Assembly: GCA_032111745.1 (NCBI GenBank)
Contig: JAULUH010000459.1
Coordinates: 1 to 27,695, forward strand
DNA length: 27,695 nucleotides
DNA from: JAULUH01 sp032111745
GTDB lineage: Bacteria; Chloroflexota; Anaerolineae; JAAEKA01
Direction: 5' to 3'
The notes beneath the pieces were generated by a model. The model searched no databases, had not been told where the DNA came from, and saw nothing but the letters and a program-made list of their open reading frames with translations. A program made the translations under genes and the position numbers. This document shows positions 7,330 through 14,730 of this stretch, piece after piece; positions within the stretch are counted from its first letter, which is position 1, and each line of letters opens with the position of its first letter.

Positions 7330-7938
7330 TTATAGGCCGGCCGTGGCGGGCTCGCTGTGATCGTTCTTCCCAAGCGGGCGGCGGGCGAAGAAGATCAGCC
7401 GGGTGCTGCCGTACTGGCGCTGGTCGTAGCGCTCCAGGTGCTCCAGGACGAGGGCTGGCTCATCCTCCTTGGGGTGGATCTGCACGATCACCTGGCCCTC
7501 CTCGGCCAGCAGCTCGGGCCGACGGTCGATGGCTTGCAACGCCTGCTGCCACAGCCCCTGGTATTGCGGCGGTGCCACATAGATGATGTCAAAGGGACCG
7601 GCGCCAGCCTGCTGCAAGTAGCTGAAGGCATCCCCGCGCACCACGTGGGAGCGCCCCCCCTCGGCCAGGCCAGTGTGGCGCAGGTTCTGGCCGATGACGC
7701 GCACGGCGGTGGAGCTGCGCTCCACGAACACCACCGCGCCGGCCCCCCGGCTGAGGGCCTCGATACCCACGGCACCGGTGCCGCCGAAGAGGTCCAGCCA
7801 ACGGCTGCCCGGCAGCACGCCCTGGGAGTAGAGGATGCTGAACAGGGCCGTCTTCACCCGGTCGGCGATGGGCCGGGTGGTGTCGCCGGGCAAGGTAGCC
7901 AGCTTGCGCCCCTTGGCCGTGCCGGCGATCACGCGCAT
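7330..7938 (-). CDS. rsmD: 16S rRNA (guanine(966)-N2)-methyltransferase RsmD
   Basis: A 202-residue Rossmann-fold methyltransferase that N2-methylates G966 of 16S rRNA. Recognisable parts are the N-terminal MRVIAGTAKGRKL, TRPIADRVKTALFSIL, and the SAM-binding DLFGGTGAVGIEALSRGA. The catalytic (D/N)PPY position reads APPQY in IIYVAPPQY, so the usual acidic or amide first residue is Ala. The ATG at 7938 overlaps the stop of the upstream membrane hydrolase by 10 nt, indicating translational coupling. The frame is open further upstream, but that part is the shadow of the neighbouring gene. coaD, a frequent partner, is not adjacent. The family call is firm; the motif change is noted separately. 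Confidence 0.92.
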   Translation of the reverse strand: MRVIAGTAKGRKLATLPGDTTRPIADRVKTALFSILYSQGVLPGSRWLDLFGGTGAVGIEALSRGAGAVVFVERSSTAVRVIGQNLRHTGLAEGGRSHVVRGDAFSYLQQAGAGPFDIIYVAPPQYQGLWQQALQAIDRRPELLAEEGQVIVQIHPKEDEPALVLEHLERYDQRQYGSTRLIFFARRPLGKNDHSEPATAGL

Positions 7939-8465
7939 GGCACACCACGGCGCAGGAAGGCGGCCAGCTGCGCCGGCTGCCCCAGCTGGCGGTCGGCCAG
8001 GAACCAGAGCAGCAGGCCGGCGCCGGCCGCTTCGAAGGTGAGCAGGAGGGGCTCTTCCCGGATGACCTTCAGGTAGGCCTGGGCGATGGCCCCGGGGGAG
8101 CCGACATGTTGCCATTCGTGGAACTGGCGCCCCCGCAACGGCCATAAGAGGGTCTGGGAAAAGCTCCACATGCGGTCGGCCACCAGGTGGCCCGAAAAGG
8201 CCAGCAGATAGGGCAGCCAGCGCTCCCGGCGGCCCGTGGCCGCGGCAGCCAGCCACACCCCGCCATGAAGGAGGGCGGTGTGCCCGAACAGCAGGGCGGC
8301 GTTGGAGTCCTTCATCACGAAGGCGGCCAGGGGCTTGTCGATCAGGTCGGGCAGCACTGCGGCCAGGGCCACCAGCCGGTAGTCGGCGTACTCGAACTGC
8401 TGGAGCTGGCGCTGCACCAGGTTCAGCGCGGCCCAGCTGAAGGTCACATGGGCGGTCGGTAGCAT
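7929..8465 (-). CDS. Membrane-bound metal-dependent hydrolase-like protein (DUF457/YdjM-like)
   Basis: 178 residues with several hydrophobic helices. His and Asp residues recur in positions typical of the membrane metal-dependent hydrolase group: MLPTAHVTFSWA at the N-terminus, LAAVLPDLIDKPL, LFGHTALLHG and FSGHLVADRMW. Substrate and reaction are unknown. ATG 8465 is chosen over the longer frame to 8585 because family members begin at this motif and a TATAAT box ends only 6 nt upstream. That puts the predicted transcription start at or next to the ATG and removes the extension from the mRNA. It overlaps rsmD by 10 nt and the two form a leftward operon. No ribosome site is evident, in keeping with a leaderless mRNA. 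Confidence 0.75.
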   Translation of the reverse strand: MLPTAHVTFSWAALNLVQRQLQQFEYADYRLVALAAVLPDLIDKPLAAFVMKDSNAALLFGHTALLHGGVWLAAAATGRRERWLPYLLAFSGHLVADRMWSFSQTLLWPLRGRQFHEWQHVGSPGAIAQAYLKVIREEPLLLTFEAAGAGLLLWFLADRQLGQPAQLAAFLRRGVPCA

Positions 8466-8471
8466 GGCCCG

Positions 8472-8501
8472 ATTATAGCTGATGTCGCGCTCAAAACCCA
8501 A
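8472..8501 (-). promoter_or_regulatory. Promoter giving a leaderless hydrolase-rsmD mRNA
   Basis: On the minus strand TTGGGT (8501-8496), an 18-nt spacer and a perfect TATAAT (8477-8472) end 6 nt before the ATG at 8465. A start site 6-7 nt after the -10 falls on the start codon. Confidence 0.6.
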
Positions 8502-8528
8502 GCCGCCCTGCTTGAGAAACCCTGAGCT

Positions 8529-8557
8529 TTGACTTCCCCTGTTTGCTGCGCTATAAT
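8529..8557 (+). promoter_or_regulatory. Strong sigma70-type promoter for yvcK
   Basis: TTGACT (8529-8534) and a perfect TATAAT (8552-8557) are separated by exactly 17 nt. Transcription would start near 8564, giving a leader of about 45 nt. It lies back to back with the hydrolase promoter, whose -10 is about 50 nt away. Confidence 0.85.
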
Positions 8558-8608
8558 CGTGAAGGTGTGTGCAATAGGGTCGCAAACAGGTGCAGAGGTT
8601 AGGAGTAT

Positions 8609-9904
8609 ATGCGCTCGCGCAGACAGGAGTCCGCTCTGATCTGGTTGCGTCCGGGCATGTATGTGAAGCGCTGGCTGCTCTTGTTGGTGGCCGGCATCGT
8701 GCTGGTGAGCCTGGGCCTGGCCTACCTGCTGCGGCACCTGTATGCAGACCTGACCTTTCCAGCGGCCTTTTACTATCTGACGCTGCAATTCCTGTCGCGG
8801 CCAGCGCGCGCCGTGTTGCTGGGTGGCCTCGGTATTGGCCTGATCGTCGTGTCGCTGGTCCAGCTCAAACACTCGCTGTTGCGACCCTTTGTGGCGGCTG
8901 GGCAGGAGGATGTGGCCCAGAAGGTTTACGAGCACCATCGCCGCCGCCGCGGGCCCAAGATCGTGGCCCTGGGCGGTGGCACGGGCCTATCCACCCTGCT
9001 GCGCGGCCTGAAGGATTACTCGGATAACGTCACGGCCATCGTCTCGGTGGCGGACGATGGTGGCAGCTCCGGCCGCCTGCGCGAGGCCATGGGTGTGCTA
9101 CCGCCGGGCGACATCCGCCAGTGCATCGTGGCCCTTTCCGAGGAAGAGGGCCTGACCAGCCGGCTGTTCCAGTACCGGTTCAGCGATGAGATGGGCCTGG
9201 AAGGCCACAGCTTTGGCAACCTGTTCATCTCGGCCATGGCCGAGGTGACCGGGAGCTTCGAGAAGGGTGTGCGGGAGTCGAGCCGGGTGCTGGCCGTGCG
9301 CGGACAGGTCATCCCGACCACCCTGCAGCAGGTGACCCTGGCCGCGGACCTGCGGGTCGACAACGGCCACAACGGGCACCGGTGGCGCCGGGTGGTCGGC
9401 GAGTCGGCCATCCCGAACGAGCGGCAGGAGATCGTGCGGGTGTTCCTGGAGCCGGAGAACGTGCCGGCCAATCCGGACGCGATCAAGGCTATCCTGGACG
9501 CAGACCTGATCGTGGCTGGCCCGGGCAGCCTGTTTACCAGCGTGTTGCCCAACCTCCTGGTGCCGACGATCACGGCGGCGTTGCGCGCGGCGACGACCCC
9601 CAAGGTGTATGTGTGCAACGTGGCCACGCAGCCGGGCGAGACCGCCAACTTCGACGTGGAGGCCCATGTGGAGGCCCTGCAGCGGCACGTGGGCAATCTG
9701 TTTCCCGTGGTGCTGGCCAATGACCACATCATCCCCAGCAGCGGGCCGATGGCCCACCTGGAGCCGGTGGCGCTGCCGGAGACTCCGCCCGCCGGCTACG
9801 AGCTGATCACCACGGACGTGATCGACGAGGAGCGGCCCTGGCGCCACGACTCGGCCAAGCTGGCCGCGGCCCTGATGGATATCTACGCCCGGCCGGAGCA
9901 GTAA
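8609..9904 (+). CDS. yvcK: YvcK/CofD-like gluconeogenesis factor with N-terminal membrane anchor
   Basis: 431 residues. The C-terminal 310 form the YvcK domain, related to CofD, with GGGTGLS (122-128), VADDGGSSGRLR (147-158), PPGDIRQC, and a late AGPGSLFTSVLPNLL segment. In Bacillus and Mycobacterium YvcK homologues bind UDP-sugars and are needed for growth on gluconeogenic carbon sources and for correct cell-wall synthesis. Here about 115 extra N-terminal residues carry two hydrophobic helices (roughly 22-42 and 68-86), so the protein should be membrane-anchored with its catalytic-like domain in the cytoplasm. Two ribosome-site candidates precede ATG 8609: AGAGG and AGGAG at 8601-8605. It lies directly upstream of gap and pgk, not in the rapZ-yvcK-whiA arrangement known from Firmicutes. 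Confidence 0.9.
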   Translation: MRSRRQESALIWLRPGMYVKRWLLLLVAGIVLVSLGLAYLLRHLYADLTFPAAFYYLTLQFLSRPARAVLLGGLGIGLIVVSLVQLKHSLLRPFVAAGQEDVAQKVYEHHRRRRGPKIVALGGGTGLSTLLRGLKDYSDNVTAIVSVADDGGSSGRLREAMGVLPPGDIRQCIVALSEEEGLTSRLFQYRFSDEMGLEGHSFGNLFISAMAEVTGSFEKGVRESSRVLAVRGQVIPTTLQQVTLAADLRVDNGHNGHRWRRVVGESAIPNERQEIVRVFLEPENVPANPDAIKAILDADLIVAGPGSLFTSVLPNLLVPTITAALRAATTPKVYVCNVATQPGETANFDVEAHVEALQRHVGNLFPVVLANDHIIPSSGPMAHLEPVALPETPPAGYELITTDVIDEERPWRHDSAKLAAALMDIYARPEQ

Positions 9905-9995
9905 GCCAGGCGGCCAGGAGCGCTGGCGGCGCGGCCCCCAGGCAAAACGATCGCTGTCTCCAAAGTGAGCCAGCCTTACAGCACAGGCGCTTCTT

Positions 9996-10017
9996 CTCTG
10001 GCATAGTAGGGCCAGAG
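9996..10017. promoter_or_regulatory. Small inverted repeat upstream of gap, possible operator
   Basis: CTCTGGC (9996-10002) and GCCAGAG (10011-10017) are perfect arms around an 8-nt spacer, 62 nt before the gap start. No good promoter is visible in the 174-nt yvcK-gap interval; a CTGGCA/GATAAC pair overlapping this site is weak. It could be an operator or an mRNA hairpin. Confidence 0.3.
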
Positions 10018-10078
10018 TGCGATAACGAAGCAGTTAGCAGTCCCCAACAGCATTTCTGACAACGACAGGAGGAAAACA

Positions 10079-11092
10079 ATGGCTGTCAAAGTCGGTATCA
10101 ACGGTTTCGGCCGCATCGGCCGCCAGGTGTTCAAGGCTATCGAGGAGAAGTACGATGGTGTGTTGGACGTGGTGGCCATCAACGACCTCTTCGACTCGCA
10201 GACCAACGCCCATCTGCTGCGCTACGACAGCAACTACGGGCGCTATCCCGCGGCCATCGAGGTCAAGGATGGCAACCTGGTGGTGAACGGCGAGACGGTG
10301 AAGGTCTTTGCCGAGAAGGACCCGGCCAACCTGCCGTGGGGCGACCTGGGTGTGGACATCGTCGTGGAGTCCACCGGTGTGTTCACCGATGCCACCAAGG
10401 CCTCGGCCCACATCAAGGGCGGCGCCAAGAAGGTCATCATCTCGGCCCCGGCCAAGAACGAGGACGTCACCATCGTCCTGGGCGTCAACGATGCCATGTA
10501 TGACCCGGCCAAGCACCACATCGTCTCCAACGCGTCCTGCACCACCAACTGCCTGGCGCCGGCCGCCAAGGTCGTCAACGACAACTGGGGCATTGTCAGG
10601 GCGTTGATGACCACCATTCACTCCTACACCAACGACCAGCGCATCCTGGACCTGCCGCACAAGGACCTGCGCCGGGCTCGCGCCGCCGCCCTGAACATCA
10701 TCCCCACCAGCACCGGCGCGGCCAAGGCCATCGCCCTGGTCATCCCCTCGCTCAAGGGCAAGTTCGACGGCATGTCCCTGCGGGTGCCCACGCCCACCGT
10801 CTCCATCGTGGACTTCGTCTGCGACCTGGAGAAGCCCACCACCAGCGAGGAGCTGCGCGCGGCCTTCGTGGAGGCTGCCGAGGGCTCGCTGAAGGGCATC
10901 CTGGGCGTGGCCACCGATCCCATGGTCAGCATGGACTTCAAGGGCGACGAGCGCTCGAGCATCGTCGACCTGCAGTTCTGCCAGGTGATCGACGGCACCA
11001 TGGCCAAGGTCATGACCTGGTACGACAACGAGTGGGGCTACTCGGTACGGGTGGCCGACCTGTGCAAGCTGATGGTGGACAAGGGCCTCTAG
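10079..11092 (+). CDS. gap: Glyceraldehyde-3-phosphate dehydrogenase, type I
   Basis: 337 residues, full length. It converts glyceraldehyde 3-phosphate, phosphate and NAD(P) to 1,3-bisphosphoglycerate, and runs in reverse for gluconeogenesis. The N-terminal GINGFGRIGR (6-15) is the dinucleotide fold, SNASCTTNC carries the catalytic Cys154, and His181 in TTIHSYT activates it. The C-terminal WYDNEWGYSVRVADL is diagnostic. AGGAGG at 10067-10072 sits 6 nt before the ATG. It lies 109 nt upstream of pgk and 174 nt downstream of yvcK, so a gap-pgk operon is likely and a yvcK-gap-pgk unit possible. Confidence 0.97.
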   Translation: MAVKVGINGFGRIGRQVFKAIEEKYDGVLDVVAINDLFDSQTNAHLLRYDSNYGRYPAAIEVKDGNLVVNGETVKVFAEKDPANLPWGDLGVDIVVESTGVFTDATKASAHIKGGAKKVIISAPAKNEDVTIVLGVNDAMYDPAKHHIVSNASCTTNCLAPAAKVVNDNWGIVRALMTTIHSYTNDQRILDLPHKDLRRARAAALNIIPTSTGAAKAIALVIPSLKGKFDGMSLRVPTPTVSIVDFVCDLEKPTTSEELRAAFVEAAEGSLKGILGVATDPMVSMDFKGDERSSIVDLQFCQVIDGTMAKVMTWYDNEWGYSVRVADLCKLMVDKGL

Positions 11093-11113
11093 CCCTCGCC
11101 CCGGCCTGAGCAT

Positions 11114-11180
11114 CGATGCGTAGTGCGTAGCGCGCAAGCGGCGAGCGTTGATCGCCCCGGGCGTGGCGCACTACGCATCG
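11114..11180 (+). repeat. Intercistronic inverted repeat between gap and pgk
   Basis: CGATGCGTAGTGCG (11114-11127) and its exact complement (11167-11180) flank a 39-nt loop; the left arm also contains two direct GCGTAG units. The stem ends 7 nt before the pgk ribosome site. There is no T-run, so it may be an mRNA stability or processing element that sets the gap-to-pgk ratio, or a dispersed palindrome. Confidence 0.65.
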
Positions 11181-11201
11181 CTTTATTGAGGAGGCAACAC
11201 C

Positions 11202-12398
11202 ATGAACAAGATGACTGTGCGTGACGTCGACGTCAAGGACAAGACCGTCTTCATGCGCGTCGACTTCAACGTTCCGCTGGACGACGCGCAGCAGATCACC
11301 GACGATACCCGCATCCAGGCCGCGCTGCCCACCATCAAGTACCTACTGGATCATGGCGCGGCGCTGGTCCTGGCCTCGCACCTCGGCCGGCCCAAGAGTG
11401 GCCCCGAGCCCAAGTTCAACCTGGCCCCGGTGGCCGCGCGGCTGCAGGAGCTGCTACCAGGCAATCAGGTGATCATGGCCACGGATAGCATCGGCCCCGA
11501 GGTGGAGGCCCAGAAGAAGGCTTTGAAGCCGGGCCAGGTGCTGCTGCTGGAGAACGTGCGCTTCTACAAGGGCGAGCAAAAGGGCGACATGGCCTTTGCC
11601 GAGGCCCTGGCCTCTGGAGCCGACGTCTACGTGGACGACGCCTTCGGTACCGCGCACCGGCCCGACATGAGCGTGGCCGGCGTGCCCCAGGTGATGCGGC
11701 AGCAGGGCAAGCCGGTGGTGGCGGGCTTCCTGCTGGAGAAGGAGATCGAGTTCCTGGGCGAGGCTGTGGAAGCGCCCAAGCGCCCCTTCATCGCCATCAT
11801 GGGCGGGGCCAAGGTTTCGGACAAGATCAACGTCATCCGCAACCTGCTGGGCAAGGTCGACAGCCTGCTGATCGGCGGGGGCATGGCCAACACCTTTTTC
11901 AAGGCCCAGGGCCTGGAGGTGGGCGACTCCCTGGTAGAGGAAGACAGCCTGGACATGGCCCGGGAGCTGCTGGCCGAGGGTGGTGACAAGCTGGTGCTGC
12001 CGGTGGACGTGGTGGTGGCGGATGCCTTCGCCGCGGATGCCAATCACAAGGTAGTGGGCGTAGACGAGGTGGAGCCCGGCTGGCGCATCCTCGACATCGG
12101 CCCGGCCACCATCGCCCACTTCGCCAATCGCCTGGCCCCGGCCAAGACCGTGGTGTGGAACGGGCCGATGGGCGTGTTCGAGTTCCCGGCCTTTGCTAAG
12201 GGCACCCTGGCCGTGGCCGAGATCCTGGCCGGGCTGGATGCCACCACCATCATCGGCGGTGGCGACTCTGCAGCGGCCGTCAACGAGTCCGGCCTGGCGG
12301 ACAAGATGACCCATATCAGCACCGGTGGCGGCGCCAGCCTGGAGTACCTGGAGGGCAAGGAGCTGCCCGGGGTGGCGGCGCTGGACGCCAAGAGATAG
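11202..12398 (+). CDS. pgk: Phosphoglycerate kinase
   Basis: 398 residues, normal for bacterial PGK. It transfers phosphate from 1,3-bisphosphoglycerate to ADP. Family signatures are FMRVDFNVPLDD near the N-terminus, LASHLGRPK, LLENVRFYKGE, DAFGTAHRPDMS, the hinge region with IMGGAKVSDKI, and C-terminal GGGDSAAAV and STGGGASLEYLEGKELPG, the nucleotide site. GAGGAGG at 11188-11194 is 7 nt before ATG 11202. It follows gap and is followed by a strong hairpin terminator, so it ends the unit. Confidence 0.97.
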   Translation: MNKMTVRDVDVKDKTVFMRVDFNVPLDDAQQITDDTRIQAALPTIKYLLDHGAALVLASHLGRPKSGPEPKFNLAPVAARLQELLPGNQVIMATDSIGPEVEAQKKALKPGQVLLLENVRFYKGEQKGDMAFAEALASGADVYVDDAFGTAHRPDMSVAGVPQVMRQQGKPVVAGFLLEKEIEFLGEAVEAPKRPFIAIMGGAKVSDKINVIRNLLGKVDSLLIGGGMANTFFKAQGLEVGDSLVEEDSLDMARELLAEGGDKLVLPVDVVVADAFAADANHKVVGVDEVEPGWRILDIGPATIAHFANRLAPAKTVVWNGPMGVFEFPAFAKGTLAVAEILAGLDATTIIGGGDSAAAVNESGLADKMTHISTGGGASLEYLEGKELPGVAALDAKR

Positions 12399-12420
12399 AC
12401 GAGAAGAGCTCAGCGGGGTC

Positions 12421-12464
12421 GCAAGCGCCGGCCTGGCCTACATGTGTTGGCCGCCGGCGCTTGC
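12421..12464 (+). terminator. pgk terminator hairpin
   Basis: GCAAGCGCCGGC (12421-12432) and its exact complement (12453-12464) form a 12-bp stem beginning 22 nt after the pgk stop. An inner GGCC pair lengthens it. The downstream sequence TTGAGCG lacks a proper T-run. Confidence 0.65.
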
Positions 12465-12659
12465 TTGAGCGAATGGTTCGACCAACGCCGGGGACGGCCC
12501 CTGACGCAGCAGAGGCCATGAAGTACCAGATACCAACCTTGGGGAGCTATCTGCCTACGAGATAGCGAAGGGTGCCGTGAGATTTCCGCTAGATGAGCCG
12601 ATTCCTTGCGCCTTGATCCATGGAATCGTGGGGAGCCTGCTCAGACCCTGAAAGATTGC

Positions 12660-12688
12660 TTGCCGCATCTCCACCGCTGGCATATAGT
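12660..12688 (+). promoter_or_regulatory. Promoter for the antitoxin-toxin pair
   Basis: TTGCCG (12660-12665) and TATAGT (12683-12688) are separated by 17 nt, placing the start near 12695, about 27 nt before the antitoxin ATG. Confidence 0.6.
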
Positions 12689-12721
12689 GAATCTGGGTTG
12701 AAATACCAGCCGAGAGGATCG

Positions 12722-12985
12722 ATGACTATGCTGACAGCTGCCACAAGATCCCCACATTATGCAGATATTCTGGCCAGGGTCCGCCGCCTGAGCGTGGAAG
12801 AGCAGTTGGCCCTGGTGGCCGACATCGCCACAGTGCTCCAGGCGGCGGTGCACACGGAAGATGAGCTTCGCGAGGCTGCTTACCTCGCGGAGTCGCCGGC
12901 TTTCCGGCGAATAGCCGAGCGCAGTTTGCAGGAGATCGAAGCAGGCCGGGTTCGCCCAGTGGAAGAGCTGCTCGGTGAGCTTTGA
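12722..12985 (+). CDS. Putative antitoxin partner of a RelE-type toxin
   Basis: A small protein of 87 residues, mostly predicted helix, with a PHYADILARVRRLSVEEQLALVADI stretch (split here by position: residues 11-35) and an acidic C-terminal half ending VEELLGEL. LSVEEQLALV is frequent in antitoxins of this class, where the C-terminus wraps the toxin. No clear DNA-binding domain can be read. I start at ATG 12722, which has GAGAGG 4 nt upstream; ATG 12728, two codons later, has better spacing (10 nt) and is an alternative. The open frame from 12620 begins upstream of the promoter and is excluded. The stop overlaps the toxin start by 11 nt, a typical toxin-antitoxin arrangement. Confidence 0.65.
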   Translation: MTMLTAATRSPHYADILARVRRLSVEEQLALVADIATVLQAAVHTEDELREAAYLAESPAFRRIAERSLQEIEAGRVRPVEELLGEL

Positions 12986-13226
12986 GATCTACACAATCCC
13001 GGCCTTCGACAAGGCGGCCAAACGCCTGGCGAAGAAGTACCGCAGGATCAAGGTTGATCTCGTGCGTCTGGCGGAGGTACTGCGAGAGGAGCCCTTTGCT
13101 GGTGTAGCTATTCCCGGCTTCAGCCATCAGGTTTGGAAGATCCGCCTGGCCAGCAGCGACATGCAGGCTGGGAAGCGAGGGGGATACCGGGTGATCCATG
13201 AGGCACTACTAGACGAGGATACGTAG
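12975..13226 (+). CDS. RelE/ParE-family toxin, C-terminally shortened
   Basis: 83 residues starting at GTG 12975 inside the antitoxin gene. The order of features is that of RelE-superfamily toxins: IYTIPAFDKAAKRLAKKYR with the basic first helix, KVDLVRLAEVLREEPFAG, then VWKIRLASSDMQAGKRGGYRVI. RelE-family members cut ribosome-bound mRNA and ParE-family members poison gyrase; the sequence does not decide between them. After DEDT the frame ends in TAG, where relatives normally continue 12-15 residues through a last beta strand of the IxLLxIYSK type that holds catalytic residues in many RelEs. No continuation is seen in the other frames. The toxin may be inactive or divergent. Confidence 0.7.
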   Translation: MSFEIYTIPAFDKAAKRLAKKYRRIKVDLVRLAEVLREEPFAGVAIPGFSHQVWKIRLASSDMQAGKRGGYRVIHEALLDEDT

Positions 13227-13341
13227 ACCTGGGCGTCGCCGATGGCAGTAGCCTGAGCGCAGATGCGCTGCAAGGGACTTGCCGGCCGGGCCAGGCAAGG
13301 TTAATGGCTTGGGGACTAATGCAAAACTTCGCCAGCGCCGG

Positions 13342-13370
13342 TTGACAAGCTGATTTTGTTCTGCTATAGT
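13342..13370 (+). promoter_or_regulatory. Strong sigma70-type promoter for the HdeD/DUF4203/peptidase operon
   Basis: A perfect TTGACA (13342-13347) and TATAGT (13365-13370) have a 17-nt spacer. The start near 13377 gives a leader of about 78 nt and rules out the longer open frame beginning at 13356. Confidence 0.85.
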
Positions 13371-13454
13371 TCACCCGGCGCCGGGGCCGCCCGTGCCCTC
13401 GTCCCGTGGGCGGCACGCATCCTGCGCTACTCCCTTATCTCACAGGAGGAGACC

Positions 13455-14009
13455 TTGAACGATCGGAATGCCTGGTGGCTCCCGCTGATCCAGGGCATCA
13501 TCGCCGTGGCCCTGGGCCTATTCTTGCTCTTCGCCCGGCAGACCGCGGTGCTCTGGATCGGCACTGTGGCTGCTCTCTACATGTTTGTCGCCGGGCTGGT
13601 GCTCCTGGCCCGCGTGATGCTCTCCCGGCGTCGCAGCCTCGGCTCCTGGCAGGGCATCCAGGGCATTGCCGGGGTTGTGATCGGGGGTGGGCTGTTGGTG
13701 GTCTCCCTGTTCAGGCTGACCGACCTGACCACCGGCATCACCCTGATGGCCATCGGCCTGATCATCTTCGGCGGCCTGGGCGTGGGCACCGCGCTGTTCG
13801 GTGCCCGGGGCTGTTTCTTCAAGATCAGCGGGCTGATCATCAACGGCCTGCTGCTGCTGTGGGGTATCCTGATCTTCATCTCGCGCGACCAGGGTTTCGA
13901 TCTGGCCCAGATCGGGGGCATTCTCCTGCTGGCCCTGGGAGCCGTCCTCATCGTGTACGCGTTCCTGTCCCGCGGCCAGGAGCCTGAGGAAGCCGCCGTG
14001 CCGTCGTAG
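13455..14009 (+). CDS. HdeD-like (DUF308) six-helix membrane protein
   Basis: 184 residues starting at TTG 13455, 5 nt after AGGAGG (13444-13449). Six hydrophobic helices are visible, and the pattern W.(L)xxGIxxxxLGxxLLxxP-like plus repeated GI.Q.. segments matches the HdeD/DUF308 family. E. coli HdeD is tied to acid resistance, but for most family members the role is unknown. The start is set by the promoter and ribosome site; the upstream codons to 13356 would be only partly transcribed. The C-terminal tail (RGQEPEEAAVPS) is hydrophilic. It is first in a tightly spaced three-gene membrane operon, 25 nt before DUF4203. Confidence 0.75.
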   Translation: MNDRNAWWLPLIQGIIAVALGLFLLFARQTAVLWIGTVAALYMFVAGLVLLARVMLSRRRSLGSWQGIQGIAGVVIGGGLLVVSLFRLTDLTTGITLMAIGLIIFGGLGVGTALFGARGCFFKISGLIINGLLLLWGILIFISRDQGFDLAQIGGILLLALGAVLIVYAFLSRGQEPEEAAVPS

Positions 14010-14034
14010 CGGCGCCAATTCATAGGAGGCTGAC

Positions 14035-14724
14035 ATGCTCGCCACTCTGTTAGCAGCTCTCTTTGCCCTGGGCCTGGGCATCGCGCTCTTGCTTTGGGGC
14101 TACCGCATCTTCATGGTGCTCCTGCCCATCTTTGGCTTCTTCGCCGGCCTCTGGCTGGGGGCACAGGCCGTCAGCCTGATCTTCGGCGAAGGCTTCCTGG
14201 CCAGCGTCACCGGGCTGGTGGTCGGCTTCTTCGCCGGCCTGATCTGTGCTCTCTTCTCCTACCTGTTCTACGCCTTTGGCGTGGCCCTGGTAGCCGCCAT
14301 CATCGGCGGGTCGCTGGCCATTGGCCTGCTGCAGGCCATTGGGATCTCGAGCAACCTGATCCTGATCCCGGTGGCCATCGTGGCGGGCATTGCCGTGGCC
14401 CTGGTGGTGATGCTCTTCAACGTGCAGAAGTACGTCATCATCGCGTTGACGGCCATTGCCGGGGCCAATGCCCTGGTGCTGGCGCCGCTGCTGGTGTTTG
14501 GCCGGGTTTCCCTGGAGGAGCTCCAGGGGGCCGGCAACGCCATCCGGCCGGTGCTGGCCGACTCCTGGATATGGCTGGTGGTGTGGATTGCCATCGCCGC
14601 CGCCGGCATCTTCTATCAGATCCGCAGCAACCGCCCCTGGTCATGGGATCCTGACCGCTACGCCGAGGGCTGGGGCCTGGCGCGCACCAATTTCTATCTG
14701 GAAACGACTCCCGAGACGAGGTAA
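14035..14724 (+). CDS. DUF4203 (TMEM198-like) membrane protein
   Basis: 229 residues with about seven hydrophobic helices rich in Gly and Ala, including RIFMVLLPIFGFFAGLWLG and GLVVGFFAGLICALFSYLFY. This layout is typical of the DUF4203/TMEM198 family, whose biochemical role in bacteria is not established. A cytoplasmic C-terminal tail follows the last helix (QIRSNRPWSWDPDRYAEG). AGGAGG ends 5 nt before ATG 14035. It is 6 nt upstream of the zinc peptidase gene, so translation is probably coupled. Confidence 0.7.
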   Translation: MLATLLAALFALGLGIALLLWGYRIFMVLLPIFGFFAGLWLGAQAVSLIFGEGFLASVTGLVVGFFAGLICALFSYLFYAFGVALVAAIIGGSLAIGLLQAIGISSNLILIPVAIVAGIAVALVVMLFNVQKYVIIALTAIAGANALVLAPLLVFGRVSLEELQGAGNAIRPVLADSWIWLVVWIAIAAAGIFYQIRSNRPWSWDPDRYAEGWGLARTNFYLETTPETR

Positions 14725-14730
14725 CGAGCG

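Larger units (their letters stand above)
12399..12721 (+). other. Non-coding interval between pgk and the toxin-antitoxin pair
   Basis: 323 nt with no supportable protein gene. It contains the pgk terminator hairpin (12421-12464), a small GCTATCT/AGATAGC stem at about 12547-12567 and the antitoxin promoter (12660-12688). Nothing else is recognised. Confidence 0.6.

Noticed and set aside
12465..12500. tRNA-like GGTTCGA at about 12475
   Set aside because: No cloverleaf arms or acceptor stem can be drawn around it.
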